Origin: CAIOSQ01 sp041178225
Lineage (GTDB): Bacteria; Pseudomonadota; Alphaproteobacteria; CACIAM-22H2
Assembly: GCA_041178225.1 (NCBI GenBank)
Contig: JBEGVV010000208.1
Span: 1 to 23,159, forward strand
Length of the DNA stretch: 23,159 nt
Direction of reading: 5' to 3'
Each line of letters opens with the position of its first letter. The first letter of the stretch is position 1. Of the stretch, positions 7,987 through 15,447 are shown in pieces. The translations under genes and the position numbers were made by a program. Below the pieces are notes generated by a model. The model did no database searches. It was given only the letters and a program-made list of their open reading frames with translations, and was not told the origin of the DNA.

Positions 7987-10152
7987 TCAGGCCGCGGCGC
8001 GCGCGCCCCCGGCCGGCAGGCAGGACACGGCGTTGGCCACGAGCGCGAGGCCGTGGCCGCCGGAGGCGCTGAGGATCGACTCGGGGTGGAACTGCACCGC
8101 GGCGATGGGCAGGCGGCGATGGCGGATGCCCATCACGAGCCCGGTCTCGTTCATCGCCGTGACGACCAGCTCGCCATGCGGGAAGTCCGTCATGCGCGCG
8201 GTGAGCGAGTGATAGGCGCCGACGGCGAGCGGCAGCGGCAGGCCGGCGAAGATTCCCTGGCCGTCATGCGCGATCGTCCACGCCTTGCCATGGCGGGGCT
8301 GCGCGAGGACGTCGAGCGAGCCACCGAAGGCCTCGACCATGCCCTGCAGCCCGAGGCAGACGCCGAATTGCGGGATGCCGCGCTCGGCGAGGGCGCGCAC
8401 CAGCGCGGGAACGCCGAAATCCGCGGGCCGCGCGGGGCCGGGGGAGTGCACGACGAGGTCGGGCGCGAGGGCCGCGATCGCGTCGGCCGGCTGGCCATGG
8501 CGATAGGTGCGCACCTCGGCGCCGGTCTGGCGGAAGTAGTCGGCGAGGGTGTGGACGAAGGAATCCTCGTTGTCGACGAGCAGCACCCGGCGTCCCTTGC
8601 CGGGCAGCGCGCGCGCCGCGGCCGCAGCCGGCGCGGGATCCGGCGACAGGGCGCGGAACAGCGTCGTCGACTTCAGCCGGGTCTCGCGTTCCTCCTCGGG
8701 TCCCGTCGAATCCCAGACGATGGTCGCGCCGACGCGGTAGCGCGCGACGCCGTCGCGCAGGTGGATGGTGCGTATCGTGATGCCGGTGTTCACGTCGCCG
8801 TTGAACAGGAACGCGCCGACCGCGCCCCCGTACCAGCCGCGCGCCGAGGTCTCCTCCGCCTCGACGATCGAGGCGGCCATGCGCTTGGGCGCGCCGGTGA
8901 GCGTGACCGCCCACATGTGCGACAGGAACGCGTCGATGCCGTCGAAGCCCTCGCGCAGCCGGCCCTCGACATGGTCGACCGTGTGGAAGAGGCCGGCATA
9001 GGTCTCGATCTGGCGCCGCGCGAGCAGCCGCACCGAGCCCGGCTCGCACACGCGCGCCTTGTCGTTGCGGTCGACGTCGGTGCACATCGTCAGCTCGACC
9101 TCGTCCTTCTCCGAGTTGATCAGCGCCTTGAGCCGCTCGGCGTCCTCCATCGCGTCGCTGCCGCGCCGCGCGGTGCCGGAGATCGGGCAGGATTCGACGC
9201 GGCGGTCCTCGACGCGCACGAACATCTCGGGGCTGGTGCCGACGAGCTGCTCGTCGCCCAGCTGGATCAGGAACTCGTAGGGGCTGGGGTTGATGCGCGT
9301 CATGCGCTCGAAGAGCTGCGAGGGCGCGCCCTCGTGGCGCGCGCGGAAGGTGCGGCTCAGCACCACCTCGAAGATGTCGCCGACGCGGATGCGCTCGCGC
9401 GCGCGATCGACCATCGCCGCGTACTCGGCGTCGGCGAGGTCGCTGTCGATCGCCGGCGCGGCCGGCGGCGCGCGGCGCGCGGGGGCGAGCGGCGCGAAGG
9501 CGGCGCGCGCGCGGCCATAGGTCGTGGTCTCGCCGCGCGTGAACTCGTAGTCGACCGAGAAGGCCTCCTCCTTGCGCCGGTCGACCACGACCAGCGAGTC
9601 CGGCAGGAAGAGGTGGATGTCCTTCGCGTGGTCGCCACGCGCGTGGCGCAGCGCCATCGGCTCGAAGCGGAAGAGCAGGTCGTAGCCGAAGGCGCCGTAG
9701 AGGCCGAGGAAGCGGTCCTGGATCCCGGCGAAGCCGCGCACGAGGTGGCGCAGCGGCGTCACCAGCGAGGGCTGGCGGCTGCGCTCCTCCTCGGAGAAGC
9801 CGCCGGCGCCGGCGGCGACCTCGAAGACCGCCTCGCGCGGGCCGCGCGACACCTCGACGGTGTCGGGGGTCGCGGCGAGCACCGGGGCGAGCAGCGCGAC
9901 CAGCGCCTCGCCGCGCGCGTTCAGCGCGCGCAGCGCGAGCCGGCGCTCGTGGCCGACGACCTCCACCGGCGGCTCGGCGAAGCCGAAGGCCCAGCGCGAG
10001 TAGCGGCCCGGGTAGTCGACGCCGGAGGAGAAGAGCCCGCCGCGCGTCGAATCGAGGCGCTCGGCGAGGCCGTCGAGGGCGGTCGCGGCGTCGAGGGGGC
10101 GCCGCGTGGCGTCGACGGCGATGCCGTCGCGGGTGACGAAGCTGCTCTGCAT
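7987..10152 (-). CDS. trpE(G): Anthranilate synthase, fused TrpE-TrpG
   Basis: Catalyses chorismate plus glutamine to anthranilate, the first committed step of tryptophan synthesis. At 721 aa it carries both subunits in one chain, as in Rhizobium and Azospirillum TrpE(G). The N-terminal TrpE part shows the LDSTRGGLFSSG block near residue 33 (the usual tryptophan-feedback region), then ISGTARRGSD, EVELTMCTDVDRND, VEGRLREGFD, TLTGAPKRMA and YGGAVGAFLFNGDVN of the chorismate-binding fold. A linker near residue 510 leads into a class-I glutamine amidotransferase: VLLVDNEDSFVHTLADYF, HSPGPARP, nucleophile Cys599 in FGVCLGLQG, and His689/Glu691 in QFHPES. All catalytic residues are present. GGAG lies about 10 bases ahead of the ATG. 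An upstream leader with a Trp-rich peptide suggests attenuation. The other trp genes are not in this window. Confidence 0.97.
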   Translation of the reverse strand: MQSSFVTRDGIAVDATRRPLDAATALDGLAERLDSTRGGLFSSGVDYPGRYSRWAFGFAEPPVEVVGHERRLALRALNARGEALVALLAPVLAATPDTVEVSRGPREAVFEVAAGAGGFSEEERSRQPSLVTPLRHLVRGFAGIQDRFLGLYGAFGYDLLFRFEPMALRHARGDHAKDIHLFLPDSLVVVDRRKEEAFSVDYEFTRGETTTYGRARAAFAPLAPARRAPPAAPAIDSDLADAEYAAMVDRARERIRVGDIFEVVLSRTFRARHEGAPSQLFERMTRINPSPYEFLIQLGDEQLVGTSPEMFVRVEDRRVESCPISGTARRGSDAMEDAERLKALINSEKDEVELTMCTDVDRNDKARVCEPGSVRLLARRQIETYAGLFHTVDHVEGRLREGFDGIDAFLSHMWAVTLTGAPKRMAASIVEAEETSARGWYGGAVGAFLFNGDVNTGITIRTIHLRDGVARYRVGATIVWDSTGPEEERETRLKSTTLFRALSPDPAPAAAAARALPGKGRRVLLVDNEDSFVHTLADYFRQTGAEVRTYRHGQPADAIAALAPDLVVHSPGPARPADFGVPALVRALAERGIPQFGVCLGLQGMVEAFGGSLDVLAQPRHGKAWTIAHDGQGIFAGLPLPLAVGAYHSLTARMTDFPHGELVVTAMNETGLVMGIRHRRLPIAAVQFHPESILSASGGHGLALVANAVSCLPAGGARAAA

Positions 10153-10277
10153 GGTGGCGTGCTCCAGCTGCGGCCGGGGCGCATGGCGCGCCGTCCGCGT
10201 TGACGAGGCCGGCTCGCGCCGCGGGTGCGGCGGAGGTCGGGCGGATTCAGGAAATGGGAAAAGGAAGGGGTGCGATC

Positions 10278-10292
10278 GGTGACGGGGTCACC
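10278..10292 (-). promoter_or_regulatory. Hairpin overlapping the trp leader stop codon
   Basis: Perfect 6-base-pair inverted repeat, GGTGAC-GGG-GTCACC on the plus strand, read as GGTGACCCCGTCACC in the trp transcript. Its left arm begins in the last Trp codon and includes the leader stop, and a pyrimidine tract with four consecutive T (CCCCTTCCTTTTCCC) follows about 7 bases later. A ribosome stalled at the Trp codons would mask it. This is not a textbook terminator, since the T tract is interrupted and displaced. Confidence 0.4.
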
Positions 10293-10362
10293 ACCACCAG
10301 CGGCGCCAGGTGGCGCGCGCGGCGACGACGGAAGCGGTCGCGGTGGCGATGCGGTCGATCAC
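10288..10362 (-). CDS. Candidate trp leader peptide (trpL), ends WRRWWW
   Basis: Short frame on the trp strand, too small for normal gene calling. Reading toward trpE(G), it ends TGG CGC CGC TGG TGG TGG TGA (10308 down to 10288), that is Trp-Arg-Arg-Trp-Trp-Trp-stop, preceded by ARAT. Four Trp in the last six codons ahead of an anthranilate synthase gene is the mark of the trpL attenuator peptide; the Rhizobium trpE(G) leader also carries three Trp codons in a row. There is no in-frame ATG; GTG codons at 10360-10362 (24 aa) and 10369-10371 (27 aa) are the possible starts, and neither has a clear Shine-Dalgarno sequence. The Trp-codon run is certain; the exact start is not. The stop lies 135 bases before the trpE(G) start. 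Confidence 0.65.
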   Translation of the reverse strand: MIDRIATATASVVAARATWRRWWW

Positions 10363-10383
10363 GGGACGCACGCTCGCATCGCG

Positions 10384-10410
10384 GCGCGCCGCGGTCAAGC
10401 GCCGGCGCGC
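10384..10410 (-). terminator. Possible weak terminator after the acyl-CoA synthetase gene
   Basis: Perfect 8-base inverted repeat GCGCGCCG/CGGCGCGC separated by 11 bases, starting 8 bases beyond the synthetase stop codon. No T tract follows, so intrinsic termination would be weak; it could equally be a pausing or RNA-stability element. Confidence 0.25.
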
Positions 10411-10417
10411 GGCCCGC

Positions 10418-12175
10418 TCAGCCGTAGAGCGCGTCGATCGTGGTGGCGTGCGCGGCGCGGATGGCGTGGCGCTTGATCTTCATGGTCGGCGTCATCAGCC
10501 CGTTGGCGACCGTGAAGCCCTCGGCGAGCACCGCGAACTTGCGCAGCCGCTGCTCCGGCGGGAGCTGCGCGTTGACGCGCGCCACCGCGGCCTCGACGCG
10601 CGCGCGCAGCGCCGCCTCGTCGCCGGCCTCGCGCGCCGCTTCCTCGCGCGGCACGAGCAGCGCGACGAGGTAGGGACGCCGGTCGCCATGGACCATCGCC
10701 TGCGCGATCTCCGGCTGCAGCGCCAGCATGCCCTCGATGCGCGCCGGCGCGACCATGTCGCCGCCGGAGGTCTTGATGAAGTCCTTCTTGCGGTCGGTGA
10801 TGCGCAGGTAGCCGTCGGCGTCGAGCTCGCCGATGTCGCCGGTATGCAGCCAGCCGTCGCGGATCGCCGCCGCCGTCGCCTCGGGATCCTGCCAGTAGCC
10901 CTTCATGACGAGCTCGCCGCGCACCAGGATCTCGCCATCCCCGGCGATGCGCAGCTCGACGTCCTTGAAGGGCGGGCCGACGGTGTCGAGCTTCACGCGG
11001 CCGGGCGGGTTGGCGCTGATCACCGGGCCGGCCTCGGTCTGGCCGTAGCCCTGGCACAGCATCAGGCCGAGCGCGGTGAAGTAGAGCCCGATCTCGTGGT
11101 TCAGCGGCGCGCCGCCCGAGACCAGCGCCTTCACCCGGCCGCCGAAGCGCTGGCGGACCTTGGCGCGCACGAGCCGCTCGAGCAGCTTGTCGAGCAGTCG
11201 CTCGCCCAGGGTCAGGCCGCCGGGATCGACATGCCGCCTGGCGCCGATCTCGACCGCCCGCGCGAAGAGCCATGCCTTGAGCCCGCGCTCGCGCGTCATC
11301 TGCGCCGAGATGCGGGCGTGCATGGTCTCGTAGAGGCGCGGCACGGCGGTCATGATCGTGGGGCGCACCTCCAGCAGGTTGGAGGAGAGCTTGTCGATGC
11401 CCTCCGCGAAGTGGATCTGCGCGCCGATCGAGGGCATCAGCACGCAGCCCGCGGTATGCTCGTAGGAATGCGACATCGGGAGGAAGGAGAGGTAGACCTC
11501 CTCGTCCTCGCGCAGGTCGATGGCGCGCAGCAGGTCCACGGCGCCGTCGCAGTTGCGCAGCATCGCGCCATGGTGGAGCTCGACGCCCTTCGGCAGGCCG
11601 CCCGTGCCGGAGGTGTGGATGATGCAGGCCGTGTCGGCGCGGCGCAGCCCGGCGACGATGGCGTCGATGTCGTCGCTCCGCGCCTCGCCGCGCGCCAGCG
11701 CCTCGTCCCAGCCGAGCACCTCGACGCCGGTGTGCTGCCCGAGCTCGGGCTGCTCCATCGCGATCGCGAAGCGGCAGCCGGGCGTGCGCAGCGCGGCGGC
11801 GACCACGTTCGCGGCCAGCGCCCGGGTCGACGCGATCACGCCGGACACGCCGGCGTTGGACATGACGTGGCGGTTCTCCTCGACCGTGTTGGTCGCGTAG
11901 GCGGGCACGGTGATGGCCCCGGCCGCCATGATCGCGTAGTCGGCGACAAGCCACTCGGGCCGGTTCTCCGAGACCAGCGCGACGCGGTCGCCCGGCCGGA
12001 TGCCCAGGTCGCGCAGGGCGCGGGCGAGGGCGCGGACCTGCCGGCCGGCCTCGCGCCAGGTGGTCGCCTGCCAGGCGCCGTCGCGCTTGGCCCACATGAA
12101 GGGGCGGTCGCCGCCATGGGCGATGCGCCCGAAGAGCATGGCCGGCAGGCTTTCGAGCTTGTCGTGGTCGATCAC
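10418..12175 (-). CDS. AMP-dependent long-chain fatty-acyl-CoA synthetase (FadD/FACL type)
   Basis: Activates a carboxylic acid with ATP to an acyl-adenylate and then to acyl-CoA. 585 aa, a normal length for the bacterial FadD15/FAA1-like branch. Adenylate-forming motifs are all visible: IIHTSGTGGLPKGVELHH (about 185-202, the Ser/Thr/Gly P-loop), QGYGQTEAGP (about 370-380), GWLHTGDIGELDADGYLRITDRKKDFIKTSGG (about 440-470) and the C-terminal catalytic lysine region PTMKIKRHAIR (about 560). No signal peptide. The start is GTG at 12175, supported by a strong GGGAGGAG 7 bases upstream. It is divergent from oligoendopeptidase F and shares a compact promoter region with it. Chain-length preference cannot be read from sequence alone; a role in fatty- or aryl-acid activation is possible. 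Confidence 0.93.
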   Translation of the reverse strand: MIDHDKLESLPAMLFGRIAHGGDRPFMWAKRDGAWQATTWREAGRQVRALARALRDLGIRPGDRVALVSENRPEWLVADYAIMAAGAITVPAYATNTVEENRHVMSNAGVSGVIASTRALAANVVAAALRTPGCRFAIAMEQPELGQHTGVEVLGWDEALARGEARSDDIDAIVAGLRRADTACIIHTSGTGGLPKGVELHHGAMLRNCDGAVDLLRAIDLREDEEVYLSFLPMSHSYEHTAGCVLMPSIGAQIHFAEGIDKLSSNLLEVRPTIMTAVPRLYETMHARISAQMTRERGLKAWLFARAVEIGARRHVDPGGLTLGERLLDKLLERLVRAKVRQRFGGRVKALVSGGAPLNHEIGLYFTALGLMLCQGYGQTEAGPVISANPPGRVKLDTVGPPFKDVELRIAGDGEILVRGELVMKGYWQDPEATAAAIRDGWLHTGDIGELDADGYLRITDRKKDFIKTSGGDMVAPARIEGMLALQPEIAQAMVHGDRRPYLVALLVPREEAAREAGDEAALRARVEAAVARVNAQLPPEQRLRKFAVLAEGFTVANGLMTPTMKIKRHAIRAAHATTIDALYG

Positions 12176-12207
12176 GGCAGCGCTCCTCCCTTTCGATGGC
12201 CGCGCGC

Positions 12208-12236
12208 TTGGCGGGACCTTGCACCCGGCTTATATC
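12208..12236 (+). promoter_or_regulatory. Candidate promoter for oligoendopeptidase F
   Basis: TTGGCG (12208-12213), a 17-base spacer, then TATATC (12231-12236). The predicted start is near 12243, about 20 bases before the ATG. Both elements are good matches against a background of over 70% GC. Confidence 0.55.
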
Positions 12237-12258
12237 CGAAGGCCCCGGATGGAGCCAA
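12229..12258 (-). promoter_or_regulatory. Candidate promoter for the acyl-CoA synthetase gene
   Basis: On the minus strand TTGGCT (12258-12253), an 18-base spacer, then TATAAG (12234-12229). The predicted start is near 12222, giving a leader of about 47 bases. Its -10 overlaps the -10 of the plus-strand promoter for the peptidase gene. Confidence 0.5.
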
Positions 12259-12262
12259 AGCG

Positions 12263-14068
12263 ATGAACGAGCCCGTGAGGAGCCCGCTGGACTTGGCGGC
12301 AGGCGCCGCGCAGCCGCTGCCGACATGGAACCTCGACGACCTCTATCCCGGCAGGGACAGCGAGGCGTTGCGCCGCGACCTCGAGGTGGCGGAGCGCGAG
12401 GCCATCGCCTTCGGCGACCGGTTCCGGGGGCGGCTGGCGGCGACGCCGCCGGCGGAGTTCGGGCGCGCGATCGCCGAATACGAGCGCCTCGACGAGCGGC
12501 TGGCGCGGATGACCAGCTACGCCGACCTGACCTATGCCGGGGACCAGTCCGACCCGCAGGTCGCGCGCTTCTACCAGACGATCCAGGAGCGCGTGAACGC
12601 GATCGCCTCGCACACGCTGTTCTTCACGCTGGAGATCAACCGCCTGTCCGACGCCGAGGTCGCGGCCAAGCTCGCCGCCCCGGAGGCCGCGCGCTACGCG
12701 CCCTGGCTGCGCGAGCTGCGCGCCTTCCGCCCGCACCAGCTCCCGGACGATATCGAGAAGCTCCTCCACGAGAAGCACGTGGCCGGCCGCGCGGCGTGGA
12801 CGCGCCTCTTCGACGAGACGATGGCGGGGCTGCGCTTCTCCATCGAGGGCAGGGAGATGACCAGCGCGGAGGCGCTGCACCTGCTCTCCGACGCGGATCC
12901 CGCGCGCCGGCGCGCCGCCGCCAAGGAGATCGGCGCCGTGCTTGGCCGCAACGCGCGCGTCTTCGCGCTGATCACCAACACGCTCGCGAAGGACAAGGAG
13001 ATCGACGACAAGTGGCGCCGCTACCCGCGCCCGATCTCCGCGCGCAACCTCTCCAACCGCGTCGAGGACGAGGTCGTCGAGGCGCTGGTCTCCTCGGTGC
13101 GCGCGGCCTTCCCGCGCATCTCGCATCGCTACTACGCGATGAAGGCCCGCTGGTTCGGGGTCGAGGTGCTCGACCACTGGGACCGCAACGCGCCGCTGCC
13201 CCGGGTCGTCGAGCCGGAGATCGGCTGGGGCCGCGCGCGCGACATCGTGCTCGACGCCTATGCGCGCTTCTCGCCCGAGCTCGCCGATGTCGGTCGCCGC
13301 TTCTTCGACCGGCCCTGGATCGACGCCGGCGTGCGCCCGGGCAAGGCGCCGGGCGCCTTCGCGCACCCGACCGTGCCGGGCGCGCATCCCTACCTGCTCC
13401 TGAACTACCAGGGCCGCACGCGCGACGTCATGACCCTCGCGCACGAGCTCGGCCATGGCGTCCACCAGGTGCTGGCCGCCGGGCAGGGGCACCTGCAGGC
13501 GGACACGCCGCTGACGCTGGCGGAGACCGCGTCGGTCTTCGGCGAGATGCTGACCTTCCGCGCCCTGCTGGACGGCGAGGCGGATCCCGCGCGCCGCAAG
13601 GCCATGCTCGCGGGCAAGGTCGAGGACATGATCAACACGGTCGTGCGCCAGGTCGCCTTCGTCGAGTTCGAGCGCCGCGTGCACGACGAGCGGCGCGAGG
13701 GCGAGCTCACGCCCGACCGGCTGGGCGAGATCTGGCTCGACGTGCAGCGCGAGAGCCTCGGTCCCGCCTTCCGCTTCGACGACGAGTACCGCTTCTACTG
13801 GAGCTACATCCCGCATTTCGTGCACTCGCCCTTCTACGTCTACGCCTACGCGTTCGGCGACTGCCTCGTGAACGCGCTCTACGCCGCCTATCGCGCCGCG
13901 CCGCAGGGCTTCGCGGCGCGCTACCTCGACCTGCTGCGCGCGGGCGGCACGCGGCGCCACCGCGAGCTCCTCGCGCCCTTCGGCCTCGACGCCGCCGACC
14001 CGCGCTTCTGGCAGGGCGGGCTATCCGTCATCTCGGGCTTCATCGACGAGCTCGAGGCCCTTCCGTGA
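12263..14068 (+). CDS. pepF: Oligoendopeptidase F (M3B metallopeptidase)
   Basis: Cytoplasmic zinc peptidase that degrades short peptides. The open frame runs far upstream, but the ATG at 12263 has GGAG (12251-12254) at proper spacing and a promoter just ahead, giving 601 aa, the usual size. The N-terminus TWNLDDLYPGRDSEALRRDL is the standard opening of PepF proteins. The zinc site is HELGH at residues 394-398 (Glu395 catalytic) with a third-ligand candidate Glu421 in LTLAETASVFGEM. The downstream block FYWSYIPHFVHSPFYVYAYAFGD carries the Tyr/His-rich substrate region of M3 enzymes. No signal peptide. The UbiB-like gene starts 7 bases after the stop, so the two are likely cotranscribed. Complete and intact. 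Confidence 0.96.
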   Translation: MNEPVRSPLDLAAGAAQPLPTWNLDDLYPGRDSEALRRDLEVAEREAIAFGDRFRGRLAATPPAEFGRAIAEYERLDERLARMTSYADLTYAGDQSDPQVARFYQTIQERVNAIASHTLFFTLEINRLSDAEVAAKLAAPEAARYAPWLRELRAFRPHQLPDDIEKLLHEKHVAGRAAWTRLFDETMAGLRFSIEGREMTSAEALHLLSDADPARRRAAAKEIGAVLGRNARVFALITNTLAKDKEIDDKWRRYPRPISARNLSNRVEDEVVEALVSSVRAAFPRISHRYYAMKARWFGVEVLDHWDRNAPLPRVVEPEIGWGRARDIVLDAYARFSPELADVGRRFFDRPWIDAGVRPGKAPGAFAHPTVPGAHPYLLLNYQGRTRDVMTLAHELGHGVHQVLAAGQGHLQADTPLTLAETASVFGEMLTFRALLDGEADPARRKAMLAGKVEDMINTVVRQVAFVEFERRVHDERREGELTPDRLGEIWLDVQRESLGPAFRFDDEYRFYWSYIPHFVHSPFYVYAYAFGDCLVNALYAAYRAAPQGFAARYLDLLRAGGTRRHRELLAPFGLDAADPRFWQGGLSVISGFIDELEALP

Positions 14069-14075
14069 CGCGCCG

Positions 14076-15422
14076 ATGAGCGGGAGCGACGAGAACACGC
14101 TCGGCGGCCGGCTCGGGCGCTACGCCCGCGTCGGCGCGGCGGTCGGCGGCCTCGGCGCGCGCTTCGCCGCCGAGCGCGTGCTTGGCATGAAGCTCGACCG
14201 CGGGCGGCACGCCGCCGACCTGCGCGCCGCGCTGGGCGGGCTCAAGGGCCCGCTGATGAAGGTCGCGCAGCTGATGGCGACCATCCCCGACGCGCTGCCC
14301 GACGAATACGTCCAGGAACTCCTGCAGCTGCAGTCCAACGCCCCGGCGATGGGGTGGTCCTTCGTGCGTCGCCGCATGCAGGGCGAGCTCGGGCCCGACT
14401 GGCAGGCGCGCTTCGCGGAGTTCGGCCGCGAGGCCGCGGCGGCCGCCTCGCTCGGGCAGGTGCATCGCGCGGCGCTGCGCGACGGGACGCCCGTTGCCTG
14501 CAAGCTCCAGTACCCGGACATGGATTCCGCCGTGGAGGCGGACCTGCGCCAGCTCGCGCTCGTGTTCGAGGTCTATCGCCGCTACGACCGCGCGATCGAT
14601 CCCTCGGCGATACACCAGGAGATCTCGGCGCGGCTGCGCGAGGAGCTCGACTACGGCCGCGAGGCCGGCCACATGCGACTCTACGGCCTGATGCTGCGCG
14701 ACGAGCCGCGCGCGAGCGTGCCCCGGCCGGTCGCGGAGCTCTCGACGCGCAGGCTGCTGACCATGACCTGGCTCGATGGCGCGCGGCTGCTCGACTTCCG
14801 CGAGGCGCCCGTCGAGGTGCGCAACGACATCGCGCTCGGCATGTTCCGCGCCTGGTACGTGCCGTTCTACGGCTACGGCGTGATCCATGGCGATCCCCAT
14901 CTCGGCAACTACTCGATCCGCGACGACCATGGCGTGAACCTGCTCGACTTCGGCGCCATCCGCGTCTTCCCCGCGACCTTCGTCGGCGGCGTGATCGACC
15001 TCTACCGCGCGCTGCGCGACGGCGACGAGGCGCTTGCGGTGCATGCCTACGAGACCTGGGGCTTCCGCGGCCTCACGCGCGAGAAGATCGAGATCCTCAA
15101 CCGCTGGGCCGGCTTCGTCTACGCGCCGCTGATGGAGGATCGCAGCCGCGCGATCGCGGAGACGAATTCCGGCGTCTATGGCCGCGAGGTGGCGGAGGGC
15201 GTGCACGCCGAGCTGCGCCGCCTCGGCGGCGTGCGCCCGCCGCGCGAGTTCCTGCTGATGGACCGCGCCGCGATCGGGCTCGGCTCGGTGTTCCTGCACC
15301 TGCGCGCGGAGATCAACTGGTACCGGCTCTTCCACGACCTCATCGCGGGCTTCGACGTCGCGGAACTCGCGCGGCGCCAGGCCGCCGCGCTTGCCGAGGC
15401 CGGCGTCCCCGCGGCGGCTTGA
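14076..15422 (+). CDS. ABC1/UbiB family atypical kinase (AarF/ADCK-like)
   Basis: A 448-residue protein kinase-like ATPase of the UbiB/COQ8 family, linked in other organisms to ubiquinone synthesis or lipid homeostasis. Family landmarks: KxGQ-region helix GPLMKVAQLMATIPDALP (residues 58-75; here the KxGQ is KVAQ, 62-65), the Ala-rich nucleotide loop AAAAASLGQVHRA (about 120-132), the lysine in VACKLQYP (K143), the Glu-containing LREELDYGREAGHM, the catalytic loop HGDPHLGNY (271-279) and DFG (291-293). Unlike Escherichia coli UbiB, there is no clear pair of C-terminal membrane helices. There is no ribosome binding site of note; translation is probably coupled to pepF 7 bases upstream. The substrate cannot be told from sequence. 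Confidence 0.92.
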   Translation: MSGSDENTLGGRLGRYARVGAAVGGLGARFAAERVLGMKLDRGRHAADLRAALGGLKGPLMKVAQLMATIPDALPDEYVQELLQLQSNAPAMGWSFVRRRMQGELGPDWQARFAEFGREAAAAASLGQVHRAALRDGTPVACKLQYPDMDSAVEADLRQLALVFEVYRRYDRAIDPSAIHQEISARLREELDYGREAGHMRLYGLMLRDEPRASVPRPVAELSTRRLLTMTWLDGARLLDFREAPVEVRNDIALGMFRAWYVPFYGYGVIHGDPHLGNYSIRDDHGVNLLDFGAIRVFPATFVGGVIDLYRALRDGDEALAVHAYETWGFRGLTREKIEILNRWAGFVYAPLMEDRSRAIAETNSGVYGREVAEGVHAELRRLGGVRPPREFLLMDRAAIGLGSVFLHLRAEINWYRLFHDLIAGFDVAELARRQAAALAEAGVPAAA

Positions 15423-15447
15423 GCCGCGGCGCGCGCCTCAGCCGCCG
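15412..15447. terminator. Inverted repeat spanning two convergent stop codons
   Basis: CGGCGGCT (15412-15419) and AGCCGCCG (15440-15447) form a perfect 8-base stem with a 20-base loop holding both stop codons of the convergent UbiB-like and SDR genes. It could act as a bidirectional terminator or stability hairpin, but no T run flanks it and GC-rich DNA yields such repeats by chance. Confidence 0.3.

Larger units (their letters stand above)
10153..10417 (-). promoter_or_regulatory. trpE(G) leader / attenuator region
   Basis: 265 bases between the acyl-CoA synthetase stop and the trpE(G) start. Contents along the trp strand: an 8-base inverted repeat (10403-10410 with 10384-10391); TTGACC (10398-10393), a near-consensus -35; the Trp-rich leader frame (10362-10288); GCGCC-ACCT-GGCGC over the first Trp codon; CCACC/GGTGG pairing that would bury the Trp triplet; the stop-codon hairpin (10278-10292); a C/T-rich tract (about 10253-10271); and CGCCGC-ACCC-GCGGCG (10217-10232). 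The nested pairings allow alternative folds as expected of transcription attenuation, but I do not see a clean GC hairpin followed by a long T run. Confidence 0.5.

Noticed and set aside
4496..8212. A 1238-codon open frame on the plus strand, opposite the indolepyruvate oxidoreductase
   Set aside because: It is an antisense frame kept open by high GC and third-position bias. The product is low complexity (Arg/Ala/Gly/Glu rich) with no recognisable motif, while the opposite strand encodes a full family protein.
7921..10203. A 760-codon plus-strand frame opposite trpE(G)
   Set aside because: Same GC-driven antisense effect; trpE(G) on the other strand has every catalytic motif.
10310..12262. 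A long N-terminal extension in frame with oligoendopeptidase F
   Set aside because: It lies antisense to the acyl-CoA synthetase, has unlikely composition, and the real start at 12263 has a promoter and ribosome binding site.
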